Shown here: one piece after another, positions 19,101 through 27,000 of the stretch
Numbering within the stretch: the first letter of the stretch is position 1
How the letters are laid out: every line of letters starts with the position of its first letter
DNA from: Methanobacteriota archaeon
GTDB taxonomy: Archaea; Thermoplasmatota; Poseidoniia; Poseidoniales; Thalassarchaeaceae
Length of the DNA stretch: 40,143 bases
Assembly: GCA_002723045.1 (NCBI GenBank)
Contig: PBNI01000019.1
Span: 17,336-57,478, forward strand
Direction of reading: 5' to 3'
Position numbers and translations under genes: made by a program
The notes under the pieces: model-generated
The model's database searches: none
What the model was told of the DNA's origin: nothing
What the model saw: only the letters and a program-made list of their open reading frames with translations

Positions 19101-20464
19101 CCTTCACAATTTGGGCATCGGATTCAGATTTCTGCAATGGCGATGTGGACGAGTGCCAGCCAGTAATACTGACACTTACTATCGACAACAGAAATAGCCA
19201 ACCTACAATTAGTGTCAATCAGCCATTTTCAGGAACTCGGATATCCACTTCCTTGGACACTATCCTTACCGGAGTGGCTAGGGACTTTGACGGAGGGGTT
19301 ACGAGGGTCGATCTGGAAGTAAAGGACGTATCAAATGACTACGTGTCGGTTTTCGAAACGAGCACCAGTGAATTTTCTGAAGATGGAATATGGGAGATAG
19401 AGTGGGATACAACACAACTTCGCCATGACGCAGAATATCTGCTGCGCTTCCGATCTTATGACGGGATTGACTACAGTAGTTGGACCGAAGTAACAATCGT
19501 GGCCGATAACCCTCCAAATGCAGGCAACAATCAACCTGAATTCGACTCATCTGGATGGCAAAGTGAAATCATCCTTTATTGTGACTCTGAATCCAACTCT
19601 GTTGACAAATGCACCACAGCAGAGATAGACTTGAAGGAATATTTCTCCGACGCAGACAACGACATCCAATTCATTTCTGTTTACAATGACACATCAATCG
19701 ACTCAGACGACAGGCACCCTCTTGTCGTAGGCGTCGGAACAGATGGAATTGCTCGATACGACCCTGCTGACATGTTGTTCTTCGACGACAACATGGAGTC
19801 TTGGACTCTAAACAACGTGATCTTCATTGCAACCGATGCATGGGATTCACGGGTCAACTCAAACCCAGTCACCTTCAGAATCGTACCTCTTCAATTCATG
19901 ATTCAGGAGCCTGAGCAGTCTTGGGTCGAAGAAGACGAAATGGCAATATATTCCGGCATCGGACTTCCTGGTAAGCAAGTTTCCGTTTTGATTGGTGGCA
20001 ATCCAGTCAACAACACAATCGTCTCTGAAGATGGAACATGGGAACTCGGAATTCCCGCTTCTAGGATAAAGGGGGACTCATCAATACCAGAGTTCACCTA
20101 TGCTGGACAAACCACAGAAGTTAGCGCAATTGGCAAGGGAGAGCCAATCACAGCCTCAACTAATTGGTTGGCAGTTGTAGGGGCTTCTATAGTCGCCATA
20201 CTAGCTCTGGCCGCCCTTGCTTACTTCACGGGTTTCATTGGAATTGAGATCGAGGAAGAAGATGAAGAGTACAAAACCCCGGCACAAATCCCTGATGGCT
20301 ACGGTGACGGGGGAGAGAGAGGCACACCAGAGGGAGAATCCAGAGAGTGGTGGAGTCCTGAAGATAAGGGAGAGAACACCCTAGAGAGGTATGATGACCA
20401 CCCAGGTTGGCTATGGGATGCATCTTCTGAGGAATGGGTCCCAGATCCGGATTTCCAAGGATAA
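16145..20464 (+). CDS. Giant surface protein: beta-helix, calcium motif, Ig-like domains, C-terminal TM
   Basis: 1439 residues, not assignable to a named function. Signal peptide MAREEKLRSFSLTGLFLLSI... ending near SASNETT. Residues about 40-550 read as a right-handed parallel beta-helix (TIAPGAKLIINPGATIEFPN, repeated NxI/DNxI turns such as IDNAEISSGDFG and ENNSIFDTT). A Cys-bracketed acidic motif follows (CSDGIDNDGDLTIDTADSSC, about residue 713-732), a known secreted-protein metal-binding pattern. Then come about three Ig/fibronectin-like units (for example VSVNQPFSG-type starts). One TM near the C terminus (WLAVVGASIVAILALAALAYF) leads into an acidic cytoplasmic tail of about 70 residues ending HPGWLWDASSEEWVPDPDF. 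Many sequons suggest it is a substrate of the AglB encoded upstream (inference). Own box A 30 nt upstream. Confidence 0.88.
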   Translation: MAREEKLRSFSLTGLFLLSILLSLALPAGTVSASNETTTGTITGTETWAGVHTLTGDVTIAPGAKLIINPGATIEFPNGTHLDVRGSLCAGVSSCGASSNAGPAMQITLRWSEPANSSAIGECYGMSSGNQEIWIDDPSCSEGVLMRSSIDLSETGLRYVTFDSAWGIPQYVSAVGEFRYGALVLDGASPTLTELSFNQINTSSVLTTNLAQPTFNGGEFVVGVDASTSIVGAALQIYSSGSSVSPFALSDISLTGTNNGCGNRDGGRHTIWAEDSFIEIDNAEISSGDFGIGLYTSAGSVTNTQINVNCNGIDLNGKKAVGGTSFGFDISDNEITTVDGAGVFAAAGALVTLIDNDIGGAASGSGIAVYNSEAHIHENEIGPIGGYFGLWLGGSYDVVAENNSIFDTTLTPVVAGMYSYAIQAASRLYLANNSISYDGTGTCGSETNWGGEFSCPVLHAYVTGVTMYDNIITAGGTADGIRAVGSLLDIQRNSFDVQKTGAVIKNYDSGYAESQQFGSLAYFSENDWNQAETVYNVTKSSVTAQSEYIPSPPSGEFPVRLSWPDQEAWPDNEFQGAIIPTPVKDCNNCQNMTPRNFPLGVSMDNNSTVFTFADLTNLDLSKVKIATQPTHFAVQVSRAELVRFQTLIGGEKVSDALVIVEDALGNDLYRINTGGDGFTPWVALPSNFHLDFRGLGGGDNPDGFADDEYEDSCSDGIDNDGDLTIDTADSSCDYSAGTRELSLYRYTAYRFGYGYFSGQFTLEENSLEETAHLENEAPTVKVTENDGHSFRRVVNITGSAHDGTLANSYLTDERAQWDQGGYVHAVQVRNPFTGSWEDAEYAIDTSGADEGEVTRFNRPFSSWYYNIDMTGLAGEGDYTFEFRAFDGIDYSPVVSRTIKLNTQAPSIFVTTPSSFSSHDEGSVVFDGYSQDPYGCPDNCNTDIGLVYMQISGPNYQVTSPVETNEDGTWGWEWDFSTRPRELTTYTFTIWASDSDFCNGDVDECQPVILTLTIDNRNSQPTISVNQPFSGTRISTSLDTILTGVARDFDGGVTRVDLEVKDVSNDYVSVFETSTSEFSEDGIWEIEWDTTQLRHDAEYLLRFRSYDGIDYSSWTEVTIVADNPPNAGNNQPEFDSSGWQSEIILYCDSESNSVDKCTTAEIDLKEYFSDADNDIQFISVYNDTSIDSDDRHPLVVGVGTDGIARYDPADMLFFDDNMESWTLNNVIFIATDAWDSRVNSNPVTFRIVPLQFMIQEPEQSWVEEDEMAIYSGIGLPGKQVSVLIGGNPVNNTIVSEDGTWELGIPASRIKGDSSIPEFTYAGQTTEVSAIGKGEPITASTNWLAVVGASIVAILALAALAYFTGFIGIEIEEEDEEYKTPAQIPDGYGDGGERGTPEGESREWWSPEDKGENTLERYDDHPGWLWDASSEEWVPDPDFQG

Positions 20465-20490
20465 TGTAGATTCCAAGTTCTACTAACATT

Positions 20491-20498
20491 TGTATATT
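20491..20498 (+). promoter_or_regulatory. Box A (TGTATATT) for the STAND ATPase gene
   Basis: TATATT begins 28 nt before the ATG at 20521, selecting that ATG over the in-frame TTG at 20497, which lies inside the box. Confidence 0.5.
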
Positions 20499-20520
20499 GA
20501 GTGAGATTAGTGTTGGGTAT

Positions 20521-23049
20521 ATGGCATCGAGCGCTTCAACACGACCAGGAGTCCAAGAGAGGATTTTCCTTCATCTTAGTGACTACGTAGACCATAGTGA
20601 GAAGGTAGAGGTCCCATTTGCATTGTCCCAAATGGGAATCGCAAATGCCGTATCGATTGCCCGCTCCAATGTCCCCCGGGCAATTTCTGGTATGAAGGAG
20701 GCCGGCCATCTTATTGAGAGGCAGGCACACGTAACAGGCGTATCTAGGAAAAGGAAGGCTTACTTTTTGACCGATGAGGGGGCCAAAGTTGCAGATGAGA
20801 TTTGGACAAGGGTTTCAGAGACAAATGTAAGAGTAGTTTTCTCCGACGGGCGTTCTGAGCAAATATCTTTGGCAGAAGCAATCGAGTCCACAGAATTGCC
20901 TCTAAGGCATGTCGACATGTTGCGATATATGGACGATTCAGGAACTATCGATCTATCAGGACTGACTCCCGAATTGGTAGAGAGAGACCTTTCGAAACAT
21001 ATTGAGAAGCAATTAGTATCGTACCTAAACGATCTTCCGCGAACAAGAAGATTCTACGGTCGAGAAAAGGAACTGGACGTGATGGCAAATCTACTGGAAG
21101 CCAAGTCAGCATCGATCCTTGTCCCGGGGATAGCAGGAATCGGAAAGACTTCCCTTTCCACAAAAATCCTCGATAGGTTCACTCATCGGAGAAATCTTCT
21201 CTATCACAGATGCCAGGACTGGGAAGGGTCTCGAGCATTCCTGGAGGCATGCGCAGAATGGCTCTCAGCAGTGGGAAATAACGATCTTTCTGACTATCTT
21301 GCTTCATCTCCAGTACCACAAACGAATATGGCCGTCAACCTGATCGCTACCGGCTTGTCCGAGGCTCCATCTTTGATTGTGATAGACGATTTGCATAAGG
21401 TCGGCGATGAAACCCTTTACTCAATTCTCAGAGAGCTCACTCTGAGGATTAATACTTTGAAGGAAGTTGGTCTAGTGATGTTCTCTAGATCATTCAGAAT
21501 GGTAGTACCAGAATCAGACCAGTCGGGCAATATCGTTACCCTGGTAATGCCACTTCAGGGGTTGGATGCTGACTCTAGCAGGCAGATCCTGACGGCAATG
21601 CCAAAAATGGACTCGGATCAGTTTACTCACATTTATTCACTGTCTCGAGGACACCCCCTGATTCTAGAATTGATAAACAGGGGAAACGTTGCCGAGACAT
21701 TCCATGCCACGCTAGAGGCCTTCGTTGAAAAGGAGATATTTAGCCGACTCTCGGGCCCGGAGAAACGCCTATTGGGTGCAATTGCAGTATTTCGTGAGCC
21801 TATCCCTGTGCAAGCCATCCATCAAGTCGAGGGTAGCGTAGATCTACTAGACGATCTAGTAGAGAAGGGTCTGGCACGTCAATCTGATGCTGAGAATTTC
21901 GATGTTCACGACCTAGTCCGTGAGTTCTTGTTAAGATCAATGGACGAGGAAATGAGGAACTCCCTTCATTTGGCTGCCGTAAATTGGTATAGGGAGAAGA
22001 AGGACGATGCTGCAGATAGAATTGAGTTCATCTACCACCTTAGCCATACGGGGGATGAGGATGGTCTCGCTGAAGTCTTAATCTCAGAGGGGCACAGTTT
22101 GGTTAGCACCGGTCACACAGAACTACTATCTATTCTAAACTCCCTCGAAAGCAGTGATTTTGACTCAAAAAGTAGAGGCCTAATTAGAGAACTAAAGGGT
22201 GACATTCTGACTATCCAGGGGAGGTGGGATCAGGCTGAAGAAGAATACGATGCTGCAACAAAACATATTGGGGGTGGTACTCCAAGTAACGAACTTGCTC
22301 GCCTTCTTTCTGCAAGGGCGGATATAGCAGTAAAGAGAGGGGCAATGGACGATGCACTCGAACTTCACCGAAAGGCTCTGGAGATCCAGATTGGCATCAG
22401 GGACGCTGTCGGAGCAGCAAGAAGCTACAACAACATGGGACATATATTCCGTCGAAGGAGAGACACACGTAGAGCACTAGAGGTGTATGGGAACGTAGAG
22501 GAACTACTGGAAAAAGAGAAAGACCCGGTTTTGAATGAAGCCAGAATTAGGCTAGCATCGGCATTCATAGAAATGGGAGAGCTAGACAGGGCAAGGGAGC
22601 ACGCCATTTTTGCCTATGAGGATACCCGAGATTCAAATCAAGATTTCCTCCATGCTCGGTCAAGAGCGGTTTTGGGGAGGTACTATGCAAAGATCTCAGA
22701 TAACGATCTTGCACTATTCCATTACTCGGGAGCACTGGAGACTCTCTCCGATCAAAACGACCCCCAAAGCACAGTGGAGGTGGAGATGCTACTTGGACAG
22801 GTGCTAATAGACGCAGGCCGAAGGGAGGAGGCTGCAGAGCACTACCTCAATGGTTTAGCAGTCGCAGAGTCGAACGACTTCCGTATGCTTCAAGGAGAAT
22901 TACTAGCAAGGCTAGGCGAGGTAGAGCCAGATCGCTCTCAGAGGATGGATTACCTACAGAGGTCCCTTTCTCTCTTCAGAGATCTCGGCGCTGTGGGAAG
23001 GATGAAAGAAGTACAGACTTCAGTTCACAGAGCAGTGATGGGGAGATAG
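20521..23049 (+). CDS. STAND-family ATPase with N-terminal winged helix and C-terminal TPR repeats
   Basis: 842 residues, a MalT-like signal-transduction ATPase layout but with the DNA-binding domain at the N terminus. Residues about 10-95 form a MarR-like winged helix (ARSNVPRAISGMKEAGHLIE, then KRKAYFLTDEGAKVADE). About 175-195 is the RRFYGREKELDVM lead-in. Walker A is GIAGIGKT (203-210), Walker B is LIVIDDL (285-291), and the STAND GHP motif is SRGHPL (375-380). A helical region follows, then six to seven TPR-like repeats (about 555-830, for example LRGDI/WDQAEEEYDAATKH and RSYNNMGHIFRRRRDTRRAL). No C-terminal LuxR helix-turn-helix is seen. Probably an ATP-switched transcription regulator whose inducer is bound by the TPR part. 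Its place beside giant surface proteins suggests, without proving, that it controls them. Confidence 0.87.
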   Translation: MASSASTRPGVQERIFLHLSDYVDHSEKVEVPFALSQMGIANAVSIARSNVPRAISGMKEAGHLIERQAHVTGVSRKRKAYFLTDEGAKVADEIWTRVSETNVRVVFSDGRSEQISLAEAIESTELPLRHVDMLRYMDDSGTIDLSGLTPELVERDLSKHIEKQLVSYLNDLPRTRRFYGREKELDVMANLLEAKSASILVPGIAGIGKTSLSTKILDRFTHRRNLLYHRCQDWEGSRAFLEACAEWLSAVGNNDLSDYLASSPVPQTNMAVNLIATGLSEAPSLIVIDDLHKVGDETLYSILRELTLRINTLKEVGLVMFSRSFRMVVPESDQSGNIVTLVMPLQGLDADSSRQILTAMPKMDSDQFTHIYSLSRGHPLILELINRGNVAETFHATLEAFVEKEIFSRLSGPEKRLLGAIAVFREPIPVQAIHQVEGSVDLLDDLVEKGLARQSDAENFDVHDLVREFLLRSMDEEMRNSLHLAAVNWYREKKDDAADRIEFIYHLSHTGDEDGLAEVLISEGHSLVSTGHTELLSILNSLESSDFDSKSRGLIRELKGDILTIQGRWDQAEEEYDAATKHIGGGTPSNELARLLSARADIAVKRGAMDDALELHRKALEIQIGIRDAVGAARSYNNMGHIFRRRRDTRRALEVYGNVEELLEKEKDPVLNEARIRLASAFIEMGELDRAREHAIFAYEDTRDSNQDFLHARSRAVLGRYYAKISDNDLALFHYSGALETLSDQNDPQSTVEVEMLLGQVLIDAGRREEAAEHYLNGLAVAESNDFRMLQGELLARLGEVEPDRSQRMDYLQRSLSLFRDLGAVGRMKEVQTSVHRAVMGR

Positions 23050-23856
23050 TCACGCTGCCACGATACTATTAGGCTCAGATTGCCCCGTCAAAAAACTAAA
23101 TTCTGGCCCAAGTTGCTTAGAAATAGAGATATTTCCCGTAAACTCATCGCCTATCGCCATTAGGACTTCACTCTCAGCCAAATGAGGTGCGTTATTCTTC
23201 TCTGAAAGGTGACAGAGGACAATGCTCTCCAAATCGTCATGCATTACTTCCAGCAGTATTTCTCCGGCTTGCCTATTAGAAAGGTGACCCCCTCTGCCCG
23301 TAATCCTCCTCTTCAGAGATTCTGGATAGGGTCCACCAACTAACCTCTGGTGGTCATAGTTTGCCTCAATAGAAATGTGGTTGCAACCAGATAAATGTTT
23401 GATCAGGTCTTGCGGTGCTTCACCCAAATCTGTAACAATTGCGGCCCTATCTCCTCCCCCATCACTCACAATTAGCCCTACATTGTCAGCATCATCATGA
23501 GGAACAGGAACCGGCAACATGCTAAGCTCTGAAGAGAACTGCACTCTCTCTAGATTGCCAAATGTGGCACATTCTTCTACCAAATCCCATCCCATCCTTG
23601 ATGCAGTTCCTAGATTGCAATATAGGTCAGAACCCCACTTTTTTGATGCCCTAAGTGCCGAACCAGAGTGATCCTTGTGGTGATGGGTAACCACAATGGA
23701 ATCAATACAACTCGGATCAAACCCCGCTATCCCAAGCCTCTTCTCTGTTTGTTTGAGACTGAAACCACAGTCTACTAGAACATTGCAGCCCCCTGAACTG
23801 ACAACGGTGGCATTTCCACGACTGCCAGAACCCAAATGCATGATCCCAATCGCCAT
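23050..23856 (-). CDS. MBL-fold metallo-hydrolase, YycJ/WalJ-like
   Basis: 268 residues of the metallo-beta-lactamase fold. The N-terminal strand and loop MAIGIMHLGSGSRGNATVV plus VLVDCGFSLKQTEKRL match the YycJ/WalJ-type family. The metal motif is VVTHHHKDHSG, later ligands are VPVPHDDADNVG, IVTDLG and CHLSEKN, and SIEANYD is also present. Members are proposed 5'-3' exonucleases or general metal-dependent hydrolases; substrate unknown here. The ATG at 23856 was chosen because it keeps the first beta strand of the fold. A box-like TATTATTT lies too close to it and would better serve an ATG at 23841, and a longer frame reaches 23910. Its stop directly abuts the stop of the STAND gene (0 nt apart). 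Confidence 0.88.
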   Translation of the reverse strand: MAIGIMHLGSGSRGNATVVSSGGCNVLVDCGFSLKQTEKRLGIAGFDPSCIDSIVVTHHHKDHSGSALRASKKWGSDLYCNLGTASRMGWDLVEECATFGNLERVQFSSELSMLPVPVPHDDADNVGLIVSDGGGDRAAIVTDLGEAPQDLIKHLSGCNHISIEANYDHQRLVGGPYPESLKRRITGRGGHLSNRQAGEILLEVMHDDLESIVLCHLSEKNNAPHLAESEVLMAIGDEFTGNISISKQLGPEFSFLTGQSEPNSIVAA

Positions 23857-23987
23857 CAAATAATACGCGGTTCCAGACGACCTTTCAACAAATCCATGGA
23901 AAATAGACAATTACTGCCCTTTTCAAACATCAAACATCATCCTATGCCCTACTAACAGCATATGTCCGAACGACGCTCCATCACCAT

Positions 23988-24023
23988 GATAAATCTCTGA
24001 ACCCGGGATTTTGCATAGAGGTG
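23988..24023 (+). promoter_or_regulatory. Box A-like GATAAATC and Shine-Dalgarno GAGGTG before the type-3 repeat giant
   Basis: GATAAATC (23988-23995) is about 39 nt upstream of the ATG at 24029, and GAGGTG (24018-24023) leaves a 5-nt spacer to that ATG. Together they indicate a short-leader transcript and reject the in-frame TTG at 24011. Confidence 0.45.
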
Positions 24024-24028
24024 GGCGG

Positions 24029-27000
24029 ATGCGTAGGAAGCAAACAGCTTTACTAGTTGCAATGTTGATTTTTTCTAGTCTAGCTTTCATCTCCCAGACT
24101 CGTCCACAATCGCCAGTATCCTCCACGGACCCTAATTTGGCAGAAGGTACAGAATCCCCAGTTACCGACCAAGATGGCGACTTAATGCCCGATCTATTTG
24201 AGGTGATTTTTGGAGAACCCGTAGATATTGAGACAGCAACATTCCAGGGCACCATATCCGGCCTCGATCCATCAGATTCTACTGATAATTCAACTGACCA
24301 TGACAGAGACGGGTTAACCGCTTTGCAGGAATACTGCTGGCCTTATACCTTGGATAATTGCTTTGAAGAACGTAATACCCTTACAGGAAAATCGCCAGAG
24401 GAAAGCGAATCTGGATTGCGTGAGTATCTGGACCCAAGATCTTCAGATACCGATGGTGATGGTTTGCCAGATGGATATGAGGTACACATGTGCACCCTGG
24501 GGGGGCTATACAAGAAAGACCCAAACGACCCCTTGAACCCAAACAATTTCTGGGAATGTCGATATTTCGATCCTCTCGACCCCAGTGATATCAACATCGA
24601 TTTTGACAGGTGTGAGGCTGACTTCAGTTGGGGTTGTGGGGACGGATTCGATTTCAATAGCGATGGAGAGATTGACCTTGGAGAAAGATTCACGAACTCG
24701 GAGGAATACTGGCTGGGGGCCCCCGATGATTGGATTACTGAGAGGGATGGGCTCTGGTGCTGGGGCTCGATTCACGGGCTCACTGAAGACTCATGCCAGA
24801 CTCAGTTCGAGAGGCCAACAGGTGAATCCGGTTGGATGGGCTCTGACCCCAGATTCTCGGACTCGGACTACTTCTTCTGGGATGAAATAACCCCTGCTAC
24901 ACTAGATGTTTTGGGAGATGGAATTCCGGATGGCTGGGAAGCCCAATATGGACTCGATCCTCTAAACTCCAGCGATGCGATAATTGACAGTGATTCTGAT
25001 GGATGGGACAAAGACGAGGATGGTTTCATTACGGCGGATGTAACAATCGGGACATCTCAGTGGGGCGAGGCATTCAGTAATTTCGAAGAGTACTCGGTTG
25101 ACTTCGATGAAAACTCGGGAGTAATGCCGGGAGTTAGGGGGATTGAGATTTCTCCCGACTCCGATACTCTCATCAATTTTGACCATTCAACCGCAATAAG
25201 GCTAGTTGACTCCGCCGTACATAGCATAATTCCAGACCAACCAAGAGAGAGGTTGTTGGTAGGAAGCAAATATGGGATTACAGCATTAGATCCATTCAGA
25301 GGAATCTCTTCGTCATTTGAATTTCCTCCAGGAGTAGAACTGTACACAATGGAGAGGAATTCTGTAGGGAACATAGATTTCCTAATGTTGGGATCAAACC
25401 TAGGACTTCATACCTTAACTCTTGAAAACGGGCTACCAGTAATGGACACCCTAACTACCCATGAACTAGGTGAAGCATCTGTATTATTCCAGTTCGTCTC
25501 AGACTCTTTTGACCCAGGGGTACTGATTATGGGCAAGGATGGCGTCTGGAGGACAACATTCTCCGAGTCTGAACAATCGCTATCCACCTCTGAGATTATT
25601 TTTGTAGAGTCACTCTCATCAATGCTGAGTGATTCTAACGCAACCGCAACCTCTGCAGGACACGCCAAGATTTTTGGAAGAACCCCAATTCTACTAATAG
25701 GGTCCGATTTCGGACTAATCGCCTGGAATTCTTCCGATGGCTCTGACAACAATGGCATGCCATGGTGGGTCTTCACAAGAAATAACGCCGACGAATTTGT
25801 TAGCCCGGATATTCTGGATACCACTAAGACAGCCACTGTCAACTCCATAATGGTAGAATCTTCTGAACAAGGCTCAGACGACGTGTGGTTGGGGATGGGA
25901 GGGGGGCTGCATCTAATCACAATGGACTTATTTATTTCTCAGCCCAGGGAGTCAATCGACAATCAGAGGATGCTCAATCTAGGAGGACTTCTAACTGGCG
26001 CTAATGATGTTCACTCCATACTTCCGCTCGAAGGGATGATAATTCTGGGCTCTTCAGACGGAACTTGGTGCCTAGAAGGGAGCTCGGATGGGATTCTTGA
26101 TATCCGCCAGAATCAGACAGATATACCGGGCCTTGTTACCTCACTTGCTTCTCTGGAGAGGGACGGTCAGATTTGGGTTTTCGCTGGCGTTTCACCGGGG
26201 AGATTCATGAACATAGCCCCCATGAATCCAAATTCCCATGATTCTGATCTTGATGGAATCCCTGATGGTTGGGAGTTTGCATACGGGCTCGATCCCACTG
26301 ACCCATTCGATGCATCTAGGGATAATGATGCTGATGGGGTTTCAATCGGAGGAGGAAGCGGCCATGGGTTTGACAGATTGTGGACAAACTTGGAAGAGTA
26401 TAGGTTCGTAACCCCCTCTGAATTTGGACAAAATGGAACCGATCCTAGAGTAGCGGACTCAGATGGAGACGGACTTACTGATGGAGAGGAGTATTGGGGT
26501 TGGTTCATCGATCAAACATCATTCGATTGCTTCTACCTTAATCAGCAGTACCTGTGTGATGCCGGCATAGGCACATCTGCAGAGGAAGTACATCTCGGTG
26601 GATGGACTGGAACAGGCTCCAGTGGCGGCAGCGATCTTCCTACCGATCCGACAAACCCCGACTCAGATGGGGATGGAATGCCCGATGGATGGGAAATCAA
26701 ACATCGTCGTTGGATTGGCGACATCTATACAGGAGGGAATGAATGGACATTGGATCCCAATAACCCAGAAGATGCTTCTGGAGATGCTGATGGAGATGGG
26801 TTATCTAATCTATGTGAGTATGAGTGGGAAAGACTACTGGATAGGTCAATTTCAACTGGGATAATATCACATGGTGAAACTTCTGCTTCAGTCCAGAAAT
26901 GGGTCCCGACAGACCCAAATTCTGTAGATTCAGACTCTGACTCACTTCCCGATGGTTGGGAAGCTAGATATTCATGCAACTGGCCATCTTCGAATTCAGG

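Noticed and set aside
20521-23049. STAND ATPase as an antiviral (Avs-like) defence gene
   Set aside because: No nuclease, TIR, protease or membrane effector domain is visible, there are no neighbouring defence or mobile genes, and the N-terminal winged helix points to transcription control.
25408-25920. Antisense open frame within the type-3 repeat giant (170 codons, minus)
   Set aside because: Fully embedded opposite a strong repeat protein, with no recognisable domain.
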